Assembly: GCA_037501455.1 (NCBI GenBank)
Contig: CM074865.1
Span: 40,716,501 to 40,780,500 of the forward strand
Source of the DNA: Lantana camara
Taxonomy: Eukaryota; Streptophyta; Magnoliopsida; Lamiales; Verbenaceae
Direction of reading: 5' to 3'
DNA: 64,000 nt
Shown one piece after another: positions 22,767-34,057 of this stretch. Below the pieces are notes generated by a model. It had not been told where the DNA came from, did not search any database, and saw only the letters and a list, made by a program, of their open reading frames with translations. Numbering within the stretch: the first letter of the stretch is position 1; each line of letters starts with the position of its first letter. The translations under genes were made by a program, and so were the position numbers.

Positions 22767-25018
22767 TGTTGGGAAAACGAGACAGAAACGCAGCGGAAAT
22801 TTAAAAATTTTCCCAAAAGATAGAATCGAAAACTTGCAATTCCGATTTCCAGATTCGTAGAGATCAAGAAACTCACTTAGGTAGTAGCTTTCTTGACACG
22901 TTTTGAGCCGCCCTCAAACGCGCTTCATGCGGTAATGGCAACCCGTTCCTCGAAAATCTCTTTCTACTTCAGAATCCATTGTAGAGATAGCAATCCATAC
23001 CAACCTAGATTCAAATCATGTTAGGGAAAGTGCTTAACGATATAACATAAAGAAAGAAACATGAAACGAGAAAGACATGATTTAAACTCCCTTCGAAAAC
23101 CAGTTTTGCGAAAGTAGAAATCTGCCCGCCATAAAATCCTTGTGAAAAAATTCATCCTTCAGGATATGGACGAACGGTTTTCGTCATCTTCTTTGGTTCG
23201 ATTTTTTCACTCCTATTCTGTTGGGTTTAGAATCGTTTCACCAGCCCTTGTGGTCGTTTTGCTTGATCCCCAAAAGTTCCTTCGAATCTTTCAAGACTTC
23301 ACGATAGACGCCCTCTAGAGAAATAGTCCACCAACCTCGACCACGATCCGAATAGGGAGGATGCTAGTTCTATATTCGGTGTTTAGGCTCTAAGGGGTTA
23401 GTGTATAATTATGGAGAAGGAGAAATTTTGTATCATCCTCTATGGGGTTCGAACCCCCCTCACTTATATAGGGTTAGGGTTCGAACCCTATTCCTTATTG
23501 GACAAGGAATTCCAAACTCCTTTGGAAAGGGATTTCTTGCTTGGAGACTAAGTCTCTTACTTTGACCAAAAGTCTTCCTATTGATCAACTTGGAAAGCAA
23601 GATTCTAATCTAACTCTTTTATATTATTAATTTTACTTTATTTATTTTACAATAAATAACTTGAAGACTAATAATATAATTAATTCATAATTAATTATTT
23701 ATTAGACTTTATTTCTCCAAATTAGAACTTTAATATTAATTCAAAATCAAATCAAAGTCCATTAAATAATTAACACATTAATTATTTAATATTTATACAC
23801 ATACATACACGTGACTACACGTGTCCATAAGGACACGTGTCATACACGTGTGGACCCCACCATTCACTTAATGGCTCGATCAACTCCTTTAATCGATTCA
23901 AGCCTTAACCCACGTGACCGGGTTGTTGTGTGTGACCCTCTAGGTTCTTAATTCAATTAGCAGTGACCCTAATTAATCAATTCTCTAATTAATTAATTAG
24001 TCCATAGATCAAACGACCATAGTCTAGCAACAGGTGTTTGACCCCTAGCTAAATAAGAATGTCTCGATTCGACAGAACCTTTAAGTCATTGATTCATGTG
24101 AGATACAATCCTCCTACTTACTATCTCTCAACCAAGATCTAGGGTAAGGGAATAATTAGAACCCTAATAATCTGGTCTTAAAGCTAAGTGCATTTCATAT
24201 CCATTTGATCTCAATCCATGAAACCCTTTTCTTGACGTCTTGATCTATTGCCTTGGCCAAGGACTCCATATGGCATATGAATGACTTACACAATAAGAGA
24301 TCACCTTGCAAATGCAAGTGTAGGTCCTTTCTTGATTCTCATTCACTTTCATGAATCACTTGTGCAGCCTCAGCATAAGCCTTGAATCAGTTGTCTAAGG
24401 TGACACCCTTTAAAGCTTATACCTAAGACTACAGAGTTAACTCATAAAGTGACATGGAACCTCAAGTCTAAGGATCAATTAATCACATCAACGACTCGTG
24501 AGACATTTCCTAATCTGGAGTTTCCATTTCCTGAATTATAAACTTCCTTTACCATTAAGGAACCTTCTCACACGGGGCACCTCAGTGAACTTACTTATGG
24601 AAGTAAGCACCCTCATGTATCACACACATATCAACTATACACTTTGCACCTCCATGAAACAAGGTGGTCCTTCTTAAGGGCGTGATCCCACAAGCAAGCT
24701 TTAAAGGAGTCAGGTTGACACTCCCACTGTCTGTAGGACTCATCGGCTTGGAGTATTTTACTAATCATGACTTATGTGATATAGGGCTCGTCTCATGAAC
24801 CACTTCGCCTAAATGGTTGAGTCCTATAAGTCATATTGATTAGGGGAGTTCTAATACATGCGCACATAATGGAAACACACAAAAACAGGTATTGACATAT
24901 AAAGAAGTGTTTGCCTATGATATTAATCAATCGTATATTATTCAAAGATTGTCTGTGATACTAGGAAAGTTCCAAAACGGATTATGACTAATCGGCTTTC
25001 TAGGGCACTTTTCCAACA
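22767..25018 (-). mobile_element. Copia-type solo LTR 'F' (2,252 bp) inside E
   Basis: Termini TGTTGGGAAAA and TTTTCCAACA are flanked by the perfect TSD CTTAA (22762-22766 and 25019-25023). Internal landmarks include CACTCCCACTGTCTGTAGG (about 24720), and ACACGTG-rich sequence (23805-23860). No primer site or coding region is present. Two more partial copies lie in the window (16780-17701 and 43434-44605). The strand is inferred from the GCTGCGTTTCTGTC-like end near 22790 on the minus strand, typical of Copia LTR 3' ends. Confidence 0.8.
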
Positions 25019-26864
25019 CTTAATTGATCATTTCTTCCAAGCTCATCCTCAATTGTATAACTTAAAAACCTTGGGGACTTAAATGCAAACATTGGTGAGT
25101 CATCTCTTTAAAGAGATGAATCATGAAATATATTTCTTCCATAAGCTTATTTCATTCAAACATACACACACTTTGCTTCTCATTCTCACGATCAAAACCC
25201 CAAGTAAGGAAGGAGAAGGATTTCATCATTTCAATCTATTTTTCCGGAAGAAATTGCATACTTGGAAGCATCATCATCATCATCTCAACTTCATCTTCTT
25301 CTTCTAATTTCTTCAAAGGTAGAGGGGGGGAATATATGTGATTTCTTGAGATCTTTATATGAAGCTAGGGTTAGGATTTGAGCATGTTAACTTGATTATT
25401 TGATGTTGGAAGCATGATTCTATGCCTTATACTTGAATTGATGCTTGAATTCTTGGAAATTATGAAGTTATATGATGAGTTCATATTTGGGTTTGATGAT
25501 GGAGGTCATGATGGTCTAGGCTTGGATTGAGTGTTTTTAATGGTTTTTATTGCATTTTAGATATGTATACATGTTCCTTGCATGATTTACTGCATTTAGG
25601 ATTGATTTCATGGTTGTTGGATGAATTTTGGTGATGCTTCGAGCATCCCCTGCTTGCTGCCCTGTTTTCTGCATCTTCTGCATAACGGGAACGACCCGTC
25701 CCGTCCCAGTCCATTTCTGGGAACGGCCATTCCCGCCCATTTGAAAGAGGCGGCGTGAGACTGGGAACGGCCCTTCCCAGCCCCAAAATCTGCCAAATTC
25801 TTACAGACGCGAGGGATCATTTCTGGGAGCCGGGAACGGCCTTTCCAATTTTACATTGAAACCCGGAATGGTCGTTCCCATGCTCCAAGGGATTTTATAA
25901 ATTTTCTGCATAAAATTAACTTTTCCAAATCCGATTCTAAGCCCCTAAATGATCGATACGTGTTATTATATGATCATTTTATGCATGAAACTGATCATGA
26001 CATTCCATAATTGCCAATGCACGTCATATTGCCTCGTGATTAAGCCGTTCGTCCTAGTTGGTTCATACGAGTGGTGTCTCACGTACACTTGTCTTTATTG
26101 CACAGACCAGCTTCCCAGTGAGGAGGAGCGGGCTCCGTAGACCGTGTCTTTTACTTTATTTTACTTTATTTTGTCGGTACAGGTGAGGTTTAATTGCTAG
26201 CTACTTAGAACCCTTATAACCCTTACGTGGATTTTCGGCCAAAATGTATATATATATATCTATAATCTTTCTAAAACCACAAATGATTTCAAATGAATTA
26301 CCGTGGCACATTGAATCGATCGTGTTTTGGCGAGTAATACTGTATTGTTCACTGTGGGCCCGAGGGCCAGTGTTTGAGCCAACCGGGAAAGCATGGGCTG
26401 ATGGGTAACTCTTACGCTCCCCTCATACCGTGGGGATGAACCCTGAATCCACCAGGAGGTTTGGGGAAGGAAGGAATCCCATGCGTGGGAGTCATATTCC
26501 TGACGTACACCGTGATCGTGGATGGTTCGGGCCTTGCAAACCCACCATCACCCGGAGGAAAAAGGAGTTCGTGTTATTGATTGTGTGCACTGTAATTACT
26601 TGCATGATCACCTAACAAAAATGGAAATATAGTCATTGTACACTGTCGGAGTAAAGGTTGGAGACTTGCCATCACTCGCCGGGCTACTGATTGACTGAAA
26701 GTTATAAGTGTTAAACTTGATAGTTGTAATCTCAGGCGAGGTTTATTTTATTACTGAACTTAGTTTGCTTTCATTGTGAAACCTTACCCGAGGTTATAAC
26801 TTGCATGTTACTGCGCTTATATGTATATAACCCTCACTCAGTCTTCCATAGACTGATGCCTCCA

Positions 26865-28293
26865 TGTAACGCCCCAGTTTTTCAGTTTTTAATAATGTGG
26901 CGTATTTGTTTATAAGTTGCGCAAATTAATTATTTAATTATATGATTAATTGTTTATAAGTGTTTATATTTGATTTAAACTATAGACTATGGTTATTTTA
27001 ATTAATTCATTTTATTTTACTTTGGTATTTAGTGTTTAATTTCTTAATTAAGGTTTCGTGTTACCTTAACTATTTCGGTAATTTCGTTAATTAATTTCAA
27101 CATGTTGCTAGTTGGTTGTAATTTAATTAAAATGGAATTTAAGTTTTAGTAATTAATTTGTAACGTTATGAATTCATTCATGCGCATGAGTGTTCTATTT
27201 GTACTTCGTTCATATAGGTAATGATATCGGAATGGTATGGAAATTTAGTATGTCATAAATATGTGTGATATGAACATGCCTATATGCTCGGTTTATGTTT
27301 TCGGATTCATTTGACACGTTAACGAATTTAATTTTGATTGTGGAACCAAATCGGGGGCTAACGAGCAATTAGCGCACCCTTGGTTCCTTACGTGATATCT
27401 TGAGCTCGGGAATTCGGATTCGAATTCCGACACCTCCGTTGCCTTCGTATCGACGTTTCAGAGACAATGGAACAAGCCTCATACCTTTTTGAAATCATTA
27501 AAACCTCCGAAATCCAACCGTAACGGACAACTCGTGCAAGAAGAGCTCCTTATGTTGACAAGTCTTCATGGTGGGACCCCATAACACCTCTTAACTTAAC
27601 CATACCTTAACCATGACTTATGTACCTTGAGTTAAGCTCTTTCCTTCCCCTTTACCTCTGAAAACCGAGCCAAAATATCTCCCTTTCTGCTGGAGCTGAA
27701 CGAGAGAGAGAAGAAGAGAAGAAAGGAAGAAAACCCTTGGCCCTTTGTGATTGTGAGCTCAAATCTCTTCCCTCCTTCACCAAATCTTCAAGTTTATCTC
27801 TAGGGTGGAGAGATCTTGATCCTTCGGGCACTTGGTAACTCGTTCCTTGTTTCGTCACGGTTCAGTGTGCAGGTTTGGCTTTGGAGTTTCGAGCTAGGCG
27901 GAGGGGTTTGGAGTCTTTAAGTGGGTCGAGTTAGGTTAGGAGAGTCTCTGCACTCATTCATGTATTGGATTTATGTTTGATTCGATTCTGTAGTATCTTG
28001 GACTTGAATATTTATGTAATCGTTATTGAAATGCTTTTACTGGGTTTTGTGATGTAAAAGAGGCCTGAAGAGCCCAATTCTGGTTATGGTTGATATGTTT
28101 GAACTTTAGCTTTACGATGCATTCTACCTTGTGGATTGGTTTTCATTGCAGGGTCTAGCTCCGCCTGGCTTAGGAAGGTTTTTATGTTTGTCTCCCGTTC
28201 GCTAGGGTTTGATACGGGTGCGGATTTACTATTTCGTTACTCGTGTTGAGCCTTAGTGCGGGGGATGTGGTGCCTCACGTGCGGGGTGCTACA
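26865..28293 (+). repeat. 5' LTR of element L (1,429 bp)
   Basis: From TGTAACGCCCCAG to GGGGTGCTACA. It contains the U3 core (about 27353-27450, GGGGGCTAACGAGCAATTAG... GAGCTCGGGAATTCGG), TGCAG before GAGCTAGGCGGAGG (about 27870-27904) and GTGCGGGGGATGTGG (28256-28270). Confidence 0.92.
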
Positions 28294-28301
28294 TCCTTAA
28301 G

Positions 28302-28313
28302 TGGTATCAGAGC
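28302..28313 (+). other. Primer binding site of element L
   Basis: TGGTATCAGAGC, perfect complement of the initiator Met tRNA 3' end, 8 bp after the LTR end. Confidence 0.9.
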
Positions 28314-31166
28314 CCGGTTGCAAAACCGGTGTTCTTGAGTCGTGTTTGAGTCAGTTAGGTCGCACGGCATAGGAACAACTTGTTAATGTGTACATTGCAT
28401 CGATTTGGCATGAATCTTTGATACTAATTGTTGGAAATTGCTTAATACATGTATACAATCTACGCTCTCATTTAGTTGCTTTAATTGTTGCATTTTGCAT
28501 TCTATGTGCATTGATTCATTTAACTACGTCCCATAAGCATACACTAATCCTCATGCACCCATATTTGAGTTGATCTTTCTTATATAGGCTACTATCATGC
28601 AAACAAAGCTACCATTCACACCAACTACAATTGGCAAAGTAACTTGAAGGCCGAGTGTTCAAATTCCACGGCGTACACAATGGAACTACCTATCATAGCT
28701 CGTATCATGGGAGGAAGCTTGGATCACGGGAAGGTTCATCAATCATGCCCTACCTACAAACCTTGAAGGTTCTCCACATACAAGAATTGCAAAGTCTCAA
28801 GTTCTAACTTGAGGGATGCGTGAGACAACGAGAGGAGTGTGGAACTCTTCACCACCCCAATTTTGAAGATATTTAATACAAGATTAAATGCTCTAAGGGT
28901 CACCGTTGAAGCTTTGATTTTGGAATGGGTGGGTGATTGGAAGACCAAATTGGGAAGCTTCAAGGGATCAGATACAAGATGTGTTAAAAAGGGATTCGAC
29001 TCAACTCGGATGCAAGGATTGGGAGCCGTTAATCATAAAGCTCATTATGAGGTCAAATATGGAAGCTCCCTTGCTACGAATACAAGCGTGGGACAACAAA
29101 TGGACGCAGGGCAAAGAGGCTTATGAGCATCGAGGAATACAAATCTCGTCGTCTCCTTGGAACCTTGGAACATGGAGACATCAAGAAGCAAGCAAGAATG
29201 GAAAGCGTTATCATGGGTGAATTATGCGCGTAGATCGGAAACAAAGGATAAGCTAAAGGAACTTGAACCGGAAAGGACATCAAGATGAAGAGTCGGACGA
29301 CCTTTGGAGGTCGATGCTTGGAAGTACGTTGAGGTGTAAACTCCATTGGCAAAGAAGACCTTGGGTTCAAGAATAGCACGTTCGGGCCATGGGATATACA
29401 AATGGATGAAGAAGATTAGGGAGATTCGAAAACCATGGAAAGCTAAGGAATCATCAATGTTTGCAAAGAAAGTTACAATTATGGGAATGAGGAACACGTC
29501 ATCAGACTAAAAGCTTACCACCTCGGTGACAGGTTCTGCATATTCATGGCATGAGCATCATGCATCGATTTAAATAAATTGCTTCCTTTATCTATATGTA
29601 CGTTTATGTTTAATTAATGTAATTGCTCCAACGTGTTGCATCGTTGCATCTTTAATTGTTTACTATGTGCATTGGCATGTTAATCCAACATGCATGGCTT
29701 AGTGTTTAATTGATAGGGAATGGCTACACCTTGTCCATCAAGCGATTCTTTGATCAAGGCTTGCTCGAATCAAGACGAGAGGAATAGTTGGGTTATATCT
29801 TGGGAATTCCGGGTATGTAGCTTAGCTAGCACAATCTACACCGAAGAAACTAAGTTGAAGAGTTTTGGAGAAACCTTAATCTCAGAGGGATTACCTTTAG
29901 TTGAAGAATGGAAATACAAGAGGGGATTAAATTGGTCTAGATTTCAAGAAGAGAGAGAAAGAGAAGAGTTGGTGATTGGAAGGAAGTATTTATTGAAGGG
30001 TTTGAATTAAACCGTAGGAGTGAATTAAAGAAACAAAAGTGGCTCAGCAAAAATTTCAATGAAAGAAGGATTCATGGAGTTTGACATGTGAGAGCAAAAA
30101 TTTTAAGGGGGAGAGCACGACCGAGAGGTGAATTGGAGGATGGGAGTGGCGCTTGAATGAATATGTTAGGAGGAATGACGGGGATGCAAATTAAGGAGAA
30201 TCTGGAAGTCCTAAGGGTGGGGATTGGGAATGAATAAGACGACTGTAATGGTTAAGCTATTAAGAGAGAAGCTACGTATGGAATTCTGATCTGGAGGTGA
30301 TGGAATCATAAGAGAGTTCCTATGGACTTCTAAGTTAGAATTAACAAGGGGAAAACCGAATCAAGCTATCATATAAGGGGATGGTGTCGATCAAGATTTA
30401 TTCAATGAAGTACGAAGGGGCCCAAGACAATATTATCGAGTTATTAGTTATATCAACGATAATCCAGAAGGAAACTTAAGAAGGGACCAAATAGAAAAAG
30501 ATGATAATTGGAAGATTACATCAAATTTCAAGAATCATCAAGAATCTTCTGTCTTTGATTAAAGAAATATGGGACCAGTATCGAATATAACATTGAGGGG
30601 GTTCAAAAGGGAATGAATGGACAATTGGAACGGAAGGTGGAAAAAGACTTGTGATGAGAGAGACTATAAGAATAAACATCGTAAGGTTGGGATCGAATTA
30701 TCAAGTTCGCCCAGAGTGGTTATCCTCGGGAATATGTTGGGCACCGATTTGGATAAGGATTGAAGATGTTGGGTAGCAGTACAAGTTAGAAAGGATCTAA
30801 GAATATACTCCTTAAAGAATTCCTTAATCGCTTCACCAGGGAACCCTGAAGAGGTCCAAGACAAGCTGGGCATTGAGTTACATTCAGGACAGATCATACC
30901 TTGAACAACGACAATTCACAACTTTGAATTTTTGCAACTACGGTGAACGGTACTTATAGCATTCATGATACATGCATCCATGCAAATTTAACCTACATAA
31001 ATTTTATGTTAAGTGCTTTCATCTCGTACTGTGTTAAATTACTTGGAGTAATTGAAGATCAATGTGGACGACATTATTACTTGCTTTGGGTGCCTTTCGT
31101 GATTTTAAATTTGGTTTTGCGTGAGTTGCTTGGGAGTATGGGAGACTCCTTGCTTTATTTTCGGTT

Positions 31167-31326
31167 GAGAGACGGGGTGCTCTCTTTATTTGTAAGAGAC
31201 GGGGATTCTCTTATTTTTGTTTGAGAGACGGGGTACTCTCTTTACTTGCGAGAGACGGGGTTCTCTCATTGCTGTTCGAGAGACGGGGCTCTCTCCTTGT
31301 TGCTTGTGAGAGACGGGGAATCTCTC
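31167..31326 (+). repeat. Array of six 28-bp units, each a GAGAGAC/CTCTC hairpin
   Basis: Units start near 31167, 31195, 31223, 31250, 31278 and 31308. Each contains GAGAGACGGGG, 2-3 variable bases, then CTCTC, so GAGAG pairs with CTCTC around a GGGG-bearing loop. Spacers between units vary in sequence. Two units of the same kind and spacing occur in element M (42274-42319, minus strand). Confidence 0.85.
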
Positions 31327-31350
31327 ATTGGTTGTTTTCAAGCGTGTTGT

Positions 31351-31386
31351 GAATCCGAGGACGGATTCTTTTTAAGGGGGAGAGAT
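31351..31386 (+). other. Pre-PPT hairpin and polypurine tract of element L
   Basis: GAATCCGAGGACGGATTC (31351-31368) is identical to the hairpin of element A although L encodes no protein. AAGGGGGAGAGA (about 31374-31385) is the polypurine tract, and the 3' LTR starts at 31387. Confidence 0.85.
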
Positions 31387-32815
31387 TGTAACGCCCCAGT
31401 TTTTCAGTTTTTAATAATGTGGCGTATTTGTTTATAAGTTGCGCAAATTAATTATTTAATTATATGATTAATTGTTTATAAGTGTTTATATTTGATTTAA
31501 ACTATAGACTATGGTTATTTTAATTAATTCATTTTATTTTACTTTGGTATTTAGTGTTTAATTTCTTAATTAAGGTTTCGTGTTACCTTAACTATTTCGG
31601 TAATTTCGTTAATTAATTTCAACATGTTGCTAGTTGGTTGTAATTTAATTAAAATGGAATTTAAGTTTTAGTAATTAATTTGTAACGTTATGAATTCATT
31701 CATGCGCATGAGTGTTCTATTTGTACTTCGTTCATATAGGTAATGATATCGGAATGGTATGGAAATTTAGTATGTCATAAATATGTGTGATATGAACATG
31801 CCTATATGCTCGGTTTATGTTTTCGGATTCATTTGACACGTTAACGAATTTAATTTTGATTGTGGAACCAAATCGGGGGCTAACGAGCAATTAGCGCACC
31901 CTTGGTTCCTTACGTGATATCTTGAGCTCAGGAATTCGGATTCGAATTCCGACACCTCCGTTGCCTTTGTATCGACGTTTCGGAGACAATGGAACAAGCC
32001 TCATACCTTTTTGAAATCATTAAGACCTCCGAAATCCAACCGTAACGGACAACTCGTGCAAGAAGAGCTCCTTATGTTGACTAGTCTTCATGGTGGGACC
32101 CCATAACACCTCTTAACTTAACCATACCTTAACCATGACTTATGTACCTTGAGTTAAGCTCTTTCCTTCCCCTTTACCTCTGAAAACCGAGCCAAAATAT
32201 CTCCCTTTCTGCTGGAGCTGAACGAGAGAGAGAAGAAGAGAAGAAAGGAAGAAAACCCTTGGCCCTTTGTGATTTTGAGCTCAAATCTCTTCCCTCCTTC
32301 ACCAAATCTTCAAGTTTATCTCCAGGGTGGAGAGATCTTGATCCTTCGGGCACTTGGTAACTCGTTCCTTGTTTCGTCACGGTTCAGTGTGCAGGTTTGG
32401 CTTTGGAGTTTCGAGCTAGGCGGAGGGGTTTGGAGTCTTTAAGTGGGTCGAGTTAGGTTAGGAGAGTCTCTGCACTCATTCATGTATTGGATTTATGTTT
32501 GATTCGATTCTGTAGTATCTTGGACTTGAATATTTATGTAATCGTTATTGAAATGCTTTTACTGGGTTTTGTGATGTAAAAGAGGCCTGAAGAGCCCAAT
32601 TCTGGTTATGGTTGATATGTTTGAACTTTAGCTTTACTATGCATTCTACCTTGTGGATTGGTTTTCATTGCAGGGTCTAGCTTCGCCTGGCTTAGGAAGG
32701 TTTTTATGTTTGTCTCTCGTTCGCTAGGGTTTGATACGGGTGCGGATTTACTATTTCGTTAATCGTGTTGAGCCTTAGTACGGGGGATGTGGTGCCTCAC
32801 GTGCGGGGTGCTACA
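31387..32815 (+). repeat. 3' LTR of element L (1,429 bp)
   Basis: Same length as the 5' LTR, with about 12 single-base differences and no indels noticed. Confidence 0.92.
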
Positions 32816-33216
32816 CTCCACCTTTCAGTATTTTGCAGGTGCGTGCTAGGCGGGAATTAGAGTCGTGTCGAGTCTTTAATTCGGGTCCAGCACGGTTCAC
32901 TTTCATATTGTTATGCATATGGATACTTATGACTTGGATTCATATTTTGGAGATGACATGTATTATATTGTTATACACATTTGAAGGCATGAATACTTTT
33001 GTTGTAAATAGCTTGATCGATGATAATGATTATGCTCCCGTTTATATTGTTATGTATTGGTTTATGTGGTTTGGGGTTAGTCCCGCCTAGCTATTGTCGT
33101 TTTTATTGTCTCCCATTCGCTATAGCTTAGTTCATGTATGGATCGTCCATTTCATATGTGGACTGAGCTATAATGCGGGGGATGTGGCTACCCTGCGCTT
33201 CGGGTGCTACAGACAC

Positions 33217-34057
33217 GTGACAAGGAGGTTAATATCATATCATCAACTTGGACACATAAACTGATTTCTGACGATGACCGGATAGTTTTTGGTGTAATTT
33301 ATCACTAAATTAACACATTTTAAAAGTAATGGATCTTTTTAATGTCGGGAAAAAAAAAAAAAAAACATATTTCAAAAATAATAGTCAGAGATGGTCGTTA
33401 GAACATTTGTAATACCCTTAAAAAAATATTATGTAATATCTAGAAATTCGAAATCTATTCATCTGATTCACATAATGAAATGAATTTCCAAGTCAAATCG
33501 TGGACAATGGACATATATAATCTGGAATAATTCATGGAAAAACTTTTAATTCTTGATTTGCAAAGGGTAGAATCATGCATGTGTCAGTAAAATAGTTATT
33601 ATGCTGAGCCATTCGGACCCAAAGCTGGTACTTTGTTAACACAAAATAATTAATTTTCACCAATAAAGTTAAAAACATTCGGTTTAGCTTCACGTGTCGC
33701 AGAGACTTCATTAAAGCTAGACTTCGCTCCCCCGAAAAATTGAAAGAAACATACAAAAAAACATCTGTCAATTTTAAGGGCCCCAAACTGAACTGTGTCA
33801 TCCCCCCTTCTCTCTCTCTCTCTTTCAGTGTACTGTAGTCTGTAGCTACCATCCCCCGTGAGCAAGCTCAGCTAACTTTCATCCATTTCAGTGCAACATC
33901 AAAAACTCCCAACTCAAGATCTATACCATTCCATTAATTGTACCTCAATAACAAACTCCTCCGATCTCTTGCTCAGTTATGGAAATTAGCTGAGACTCTT
34001 TGTCAGTCGCTTCTCCATCTGCGTATGCGCGGACATATATAAAAGGCCGTGAAAATC
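33217..34057 (+). promoter_or_regulatory. Upstream region of the LRR receptor gene
   Basis: Single-copy-looking sequence between solo LTR E and the gene. A CT-rich run (33808-33826) is typical of plant 5' UTR or core promoter sequence. TATATAAAAGG lies at 34036-34046 but is only about 12 bp from the ATG, too close to act as a TATA box for this start codon unless transcription starts inside the coding region. No other gene is seen here. Confidence 0.45.

Larger units (their letters stand above)
28294..31386 (+). other. Non-coding internal domain of element L
   Basis: No open frame exceeds about 100 residues and none resembles gag, pol or a host protein. Conserved blocks shared with element C include CTAAAAGCTTAC...CGGTGACAGG (29507-29535 versus about 61650-61678), TAGCTTAGCTAG followed by CACCGA (29818-29850 versus 62060-62090), and a TGTTTAaTTGATAGG block (29703-29718 versus about 61839-61852). 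Near the 3' end is an array of six small hairpins (31167-31326). Confidence 0.75.
26865..32815 (+). mobile_element. Complete non-coding LTR element 'L' (LARD-like, 5,951 bp) inside E
   Basis: TSD CTCCA flanks it (26860-26864 and 32816-32820). Two 1,429-bp LTRs differ at about 12 sites. A perfect Met-tRNA primer site and a purine tract bound a 3.1-kb internal domain with no gag or pol similarity in any frame. By definition this is a large non-autonomous LTR derivative, dependent on proteins from another element. It shares cis signals with A and internal blocks with C. Confidence 0.9.
22547..33211 (+). mobile_element. Solo LTR 'E' carrying nested insertions F and L
   Basis: TGTAACACCCCAG at 22547 and GGGTGCTACA ending at 33211 are flanked by the perfect TSD GACAC (22542-22546 and 33212-33216). 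The LTR itself is 22547-22766, 25024-26864 and 32821-33211, about 2.45 kb. It shows the family landmarks: palindromic GGGAACGGCC repeats (about 25685-25880), the GGGCCCGAGGGCC block (26357), mini-hairpin 26839-26855, TTTTGCAG before GTGCTAGGCGGGA (about 32831-32853) and a terminal hairpin (33121-33172). Its right end is about 850 bp upstream of the receptor gene's ATG. Confidence 0.85.

Noticed and set aside
28839..30010. Relic gag in element L (open frames 28839-29126, 28933-29220, 29720-30010)
   Set aside because: No capsid core, knuckle or other gag landmark; frames overlap and are short.
31167..31326. CRISPR-like array of regular repeats
   Set aside because: Regular 28-bp spacing attracted attention, but repeats are hairpins with short variable loops inside a plant retroelement, with no cas genes.
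34036..34046. TATATAAAAGG as the gene's TATA box
   Set aside because: It lies only about 12 bp before the ATG. The CT-rich run near 33810 suggests the transcript starts further upstream.
34049..34057. Start of the receptor protein three codons upstream
   Set aside because: The triplet at 34049 is GTG, not ATG. A nuclear plant gene would start at the ATG at 34058, which also begins a good signal peptide.
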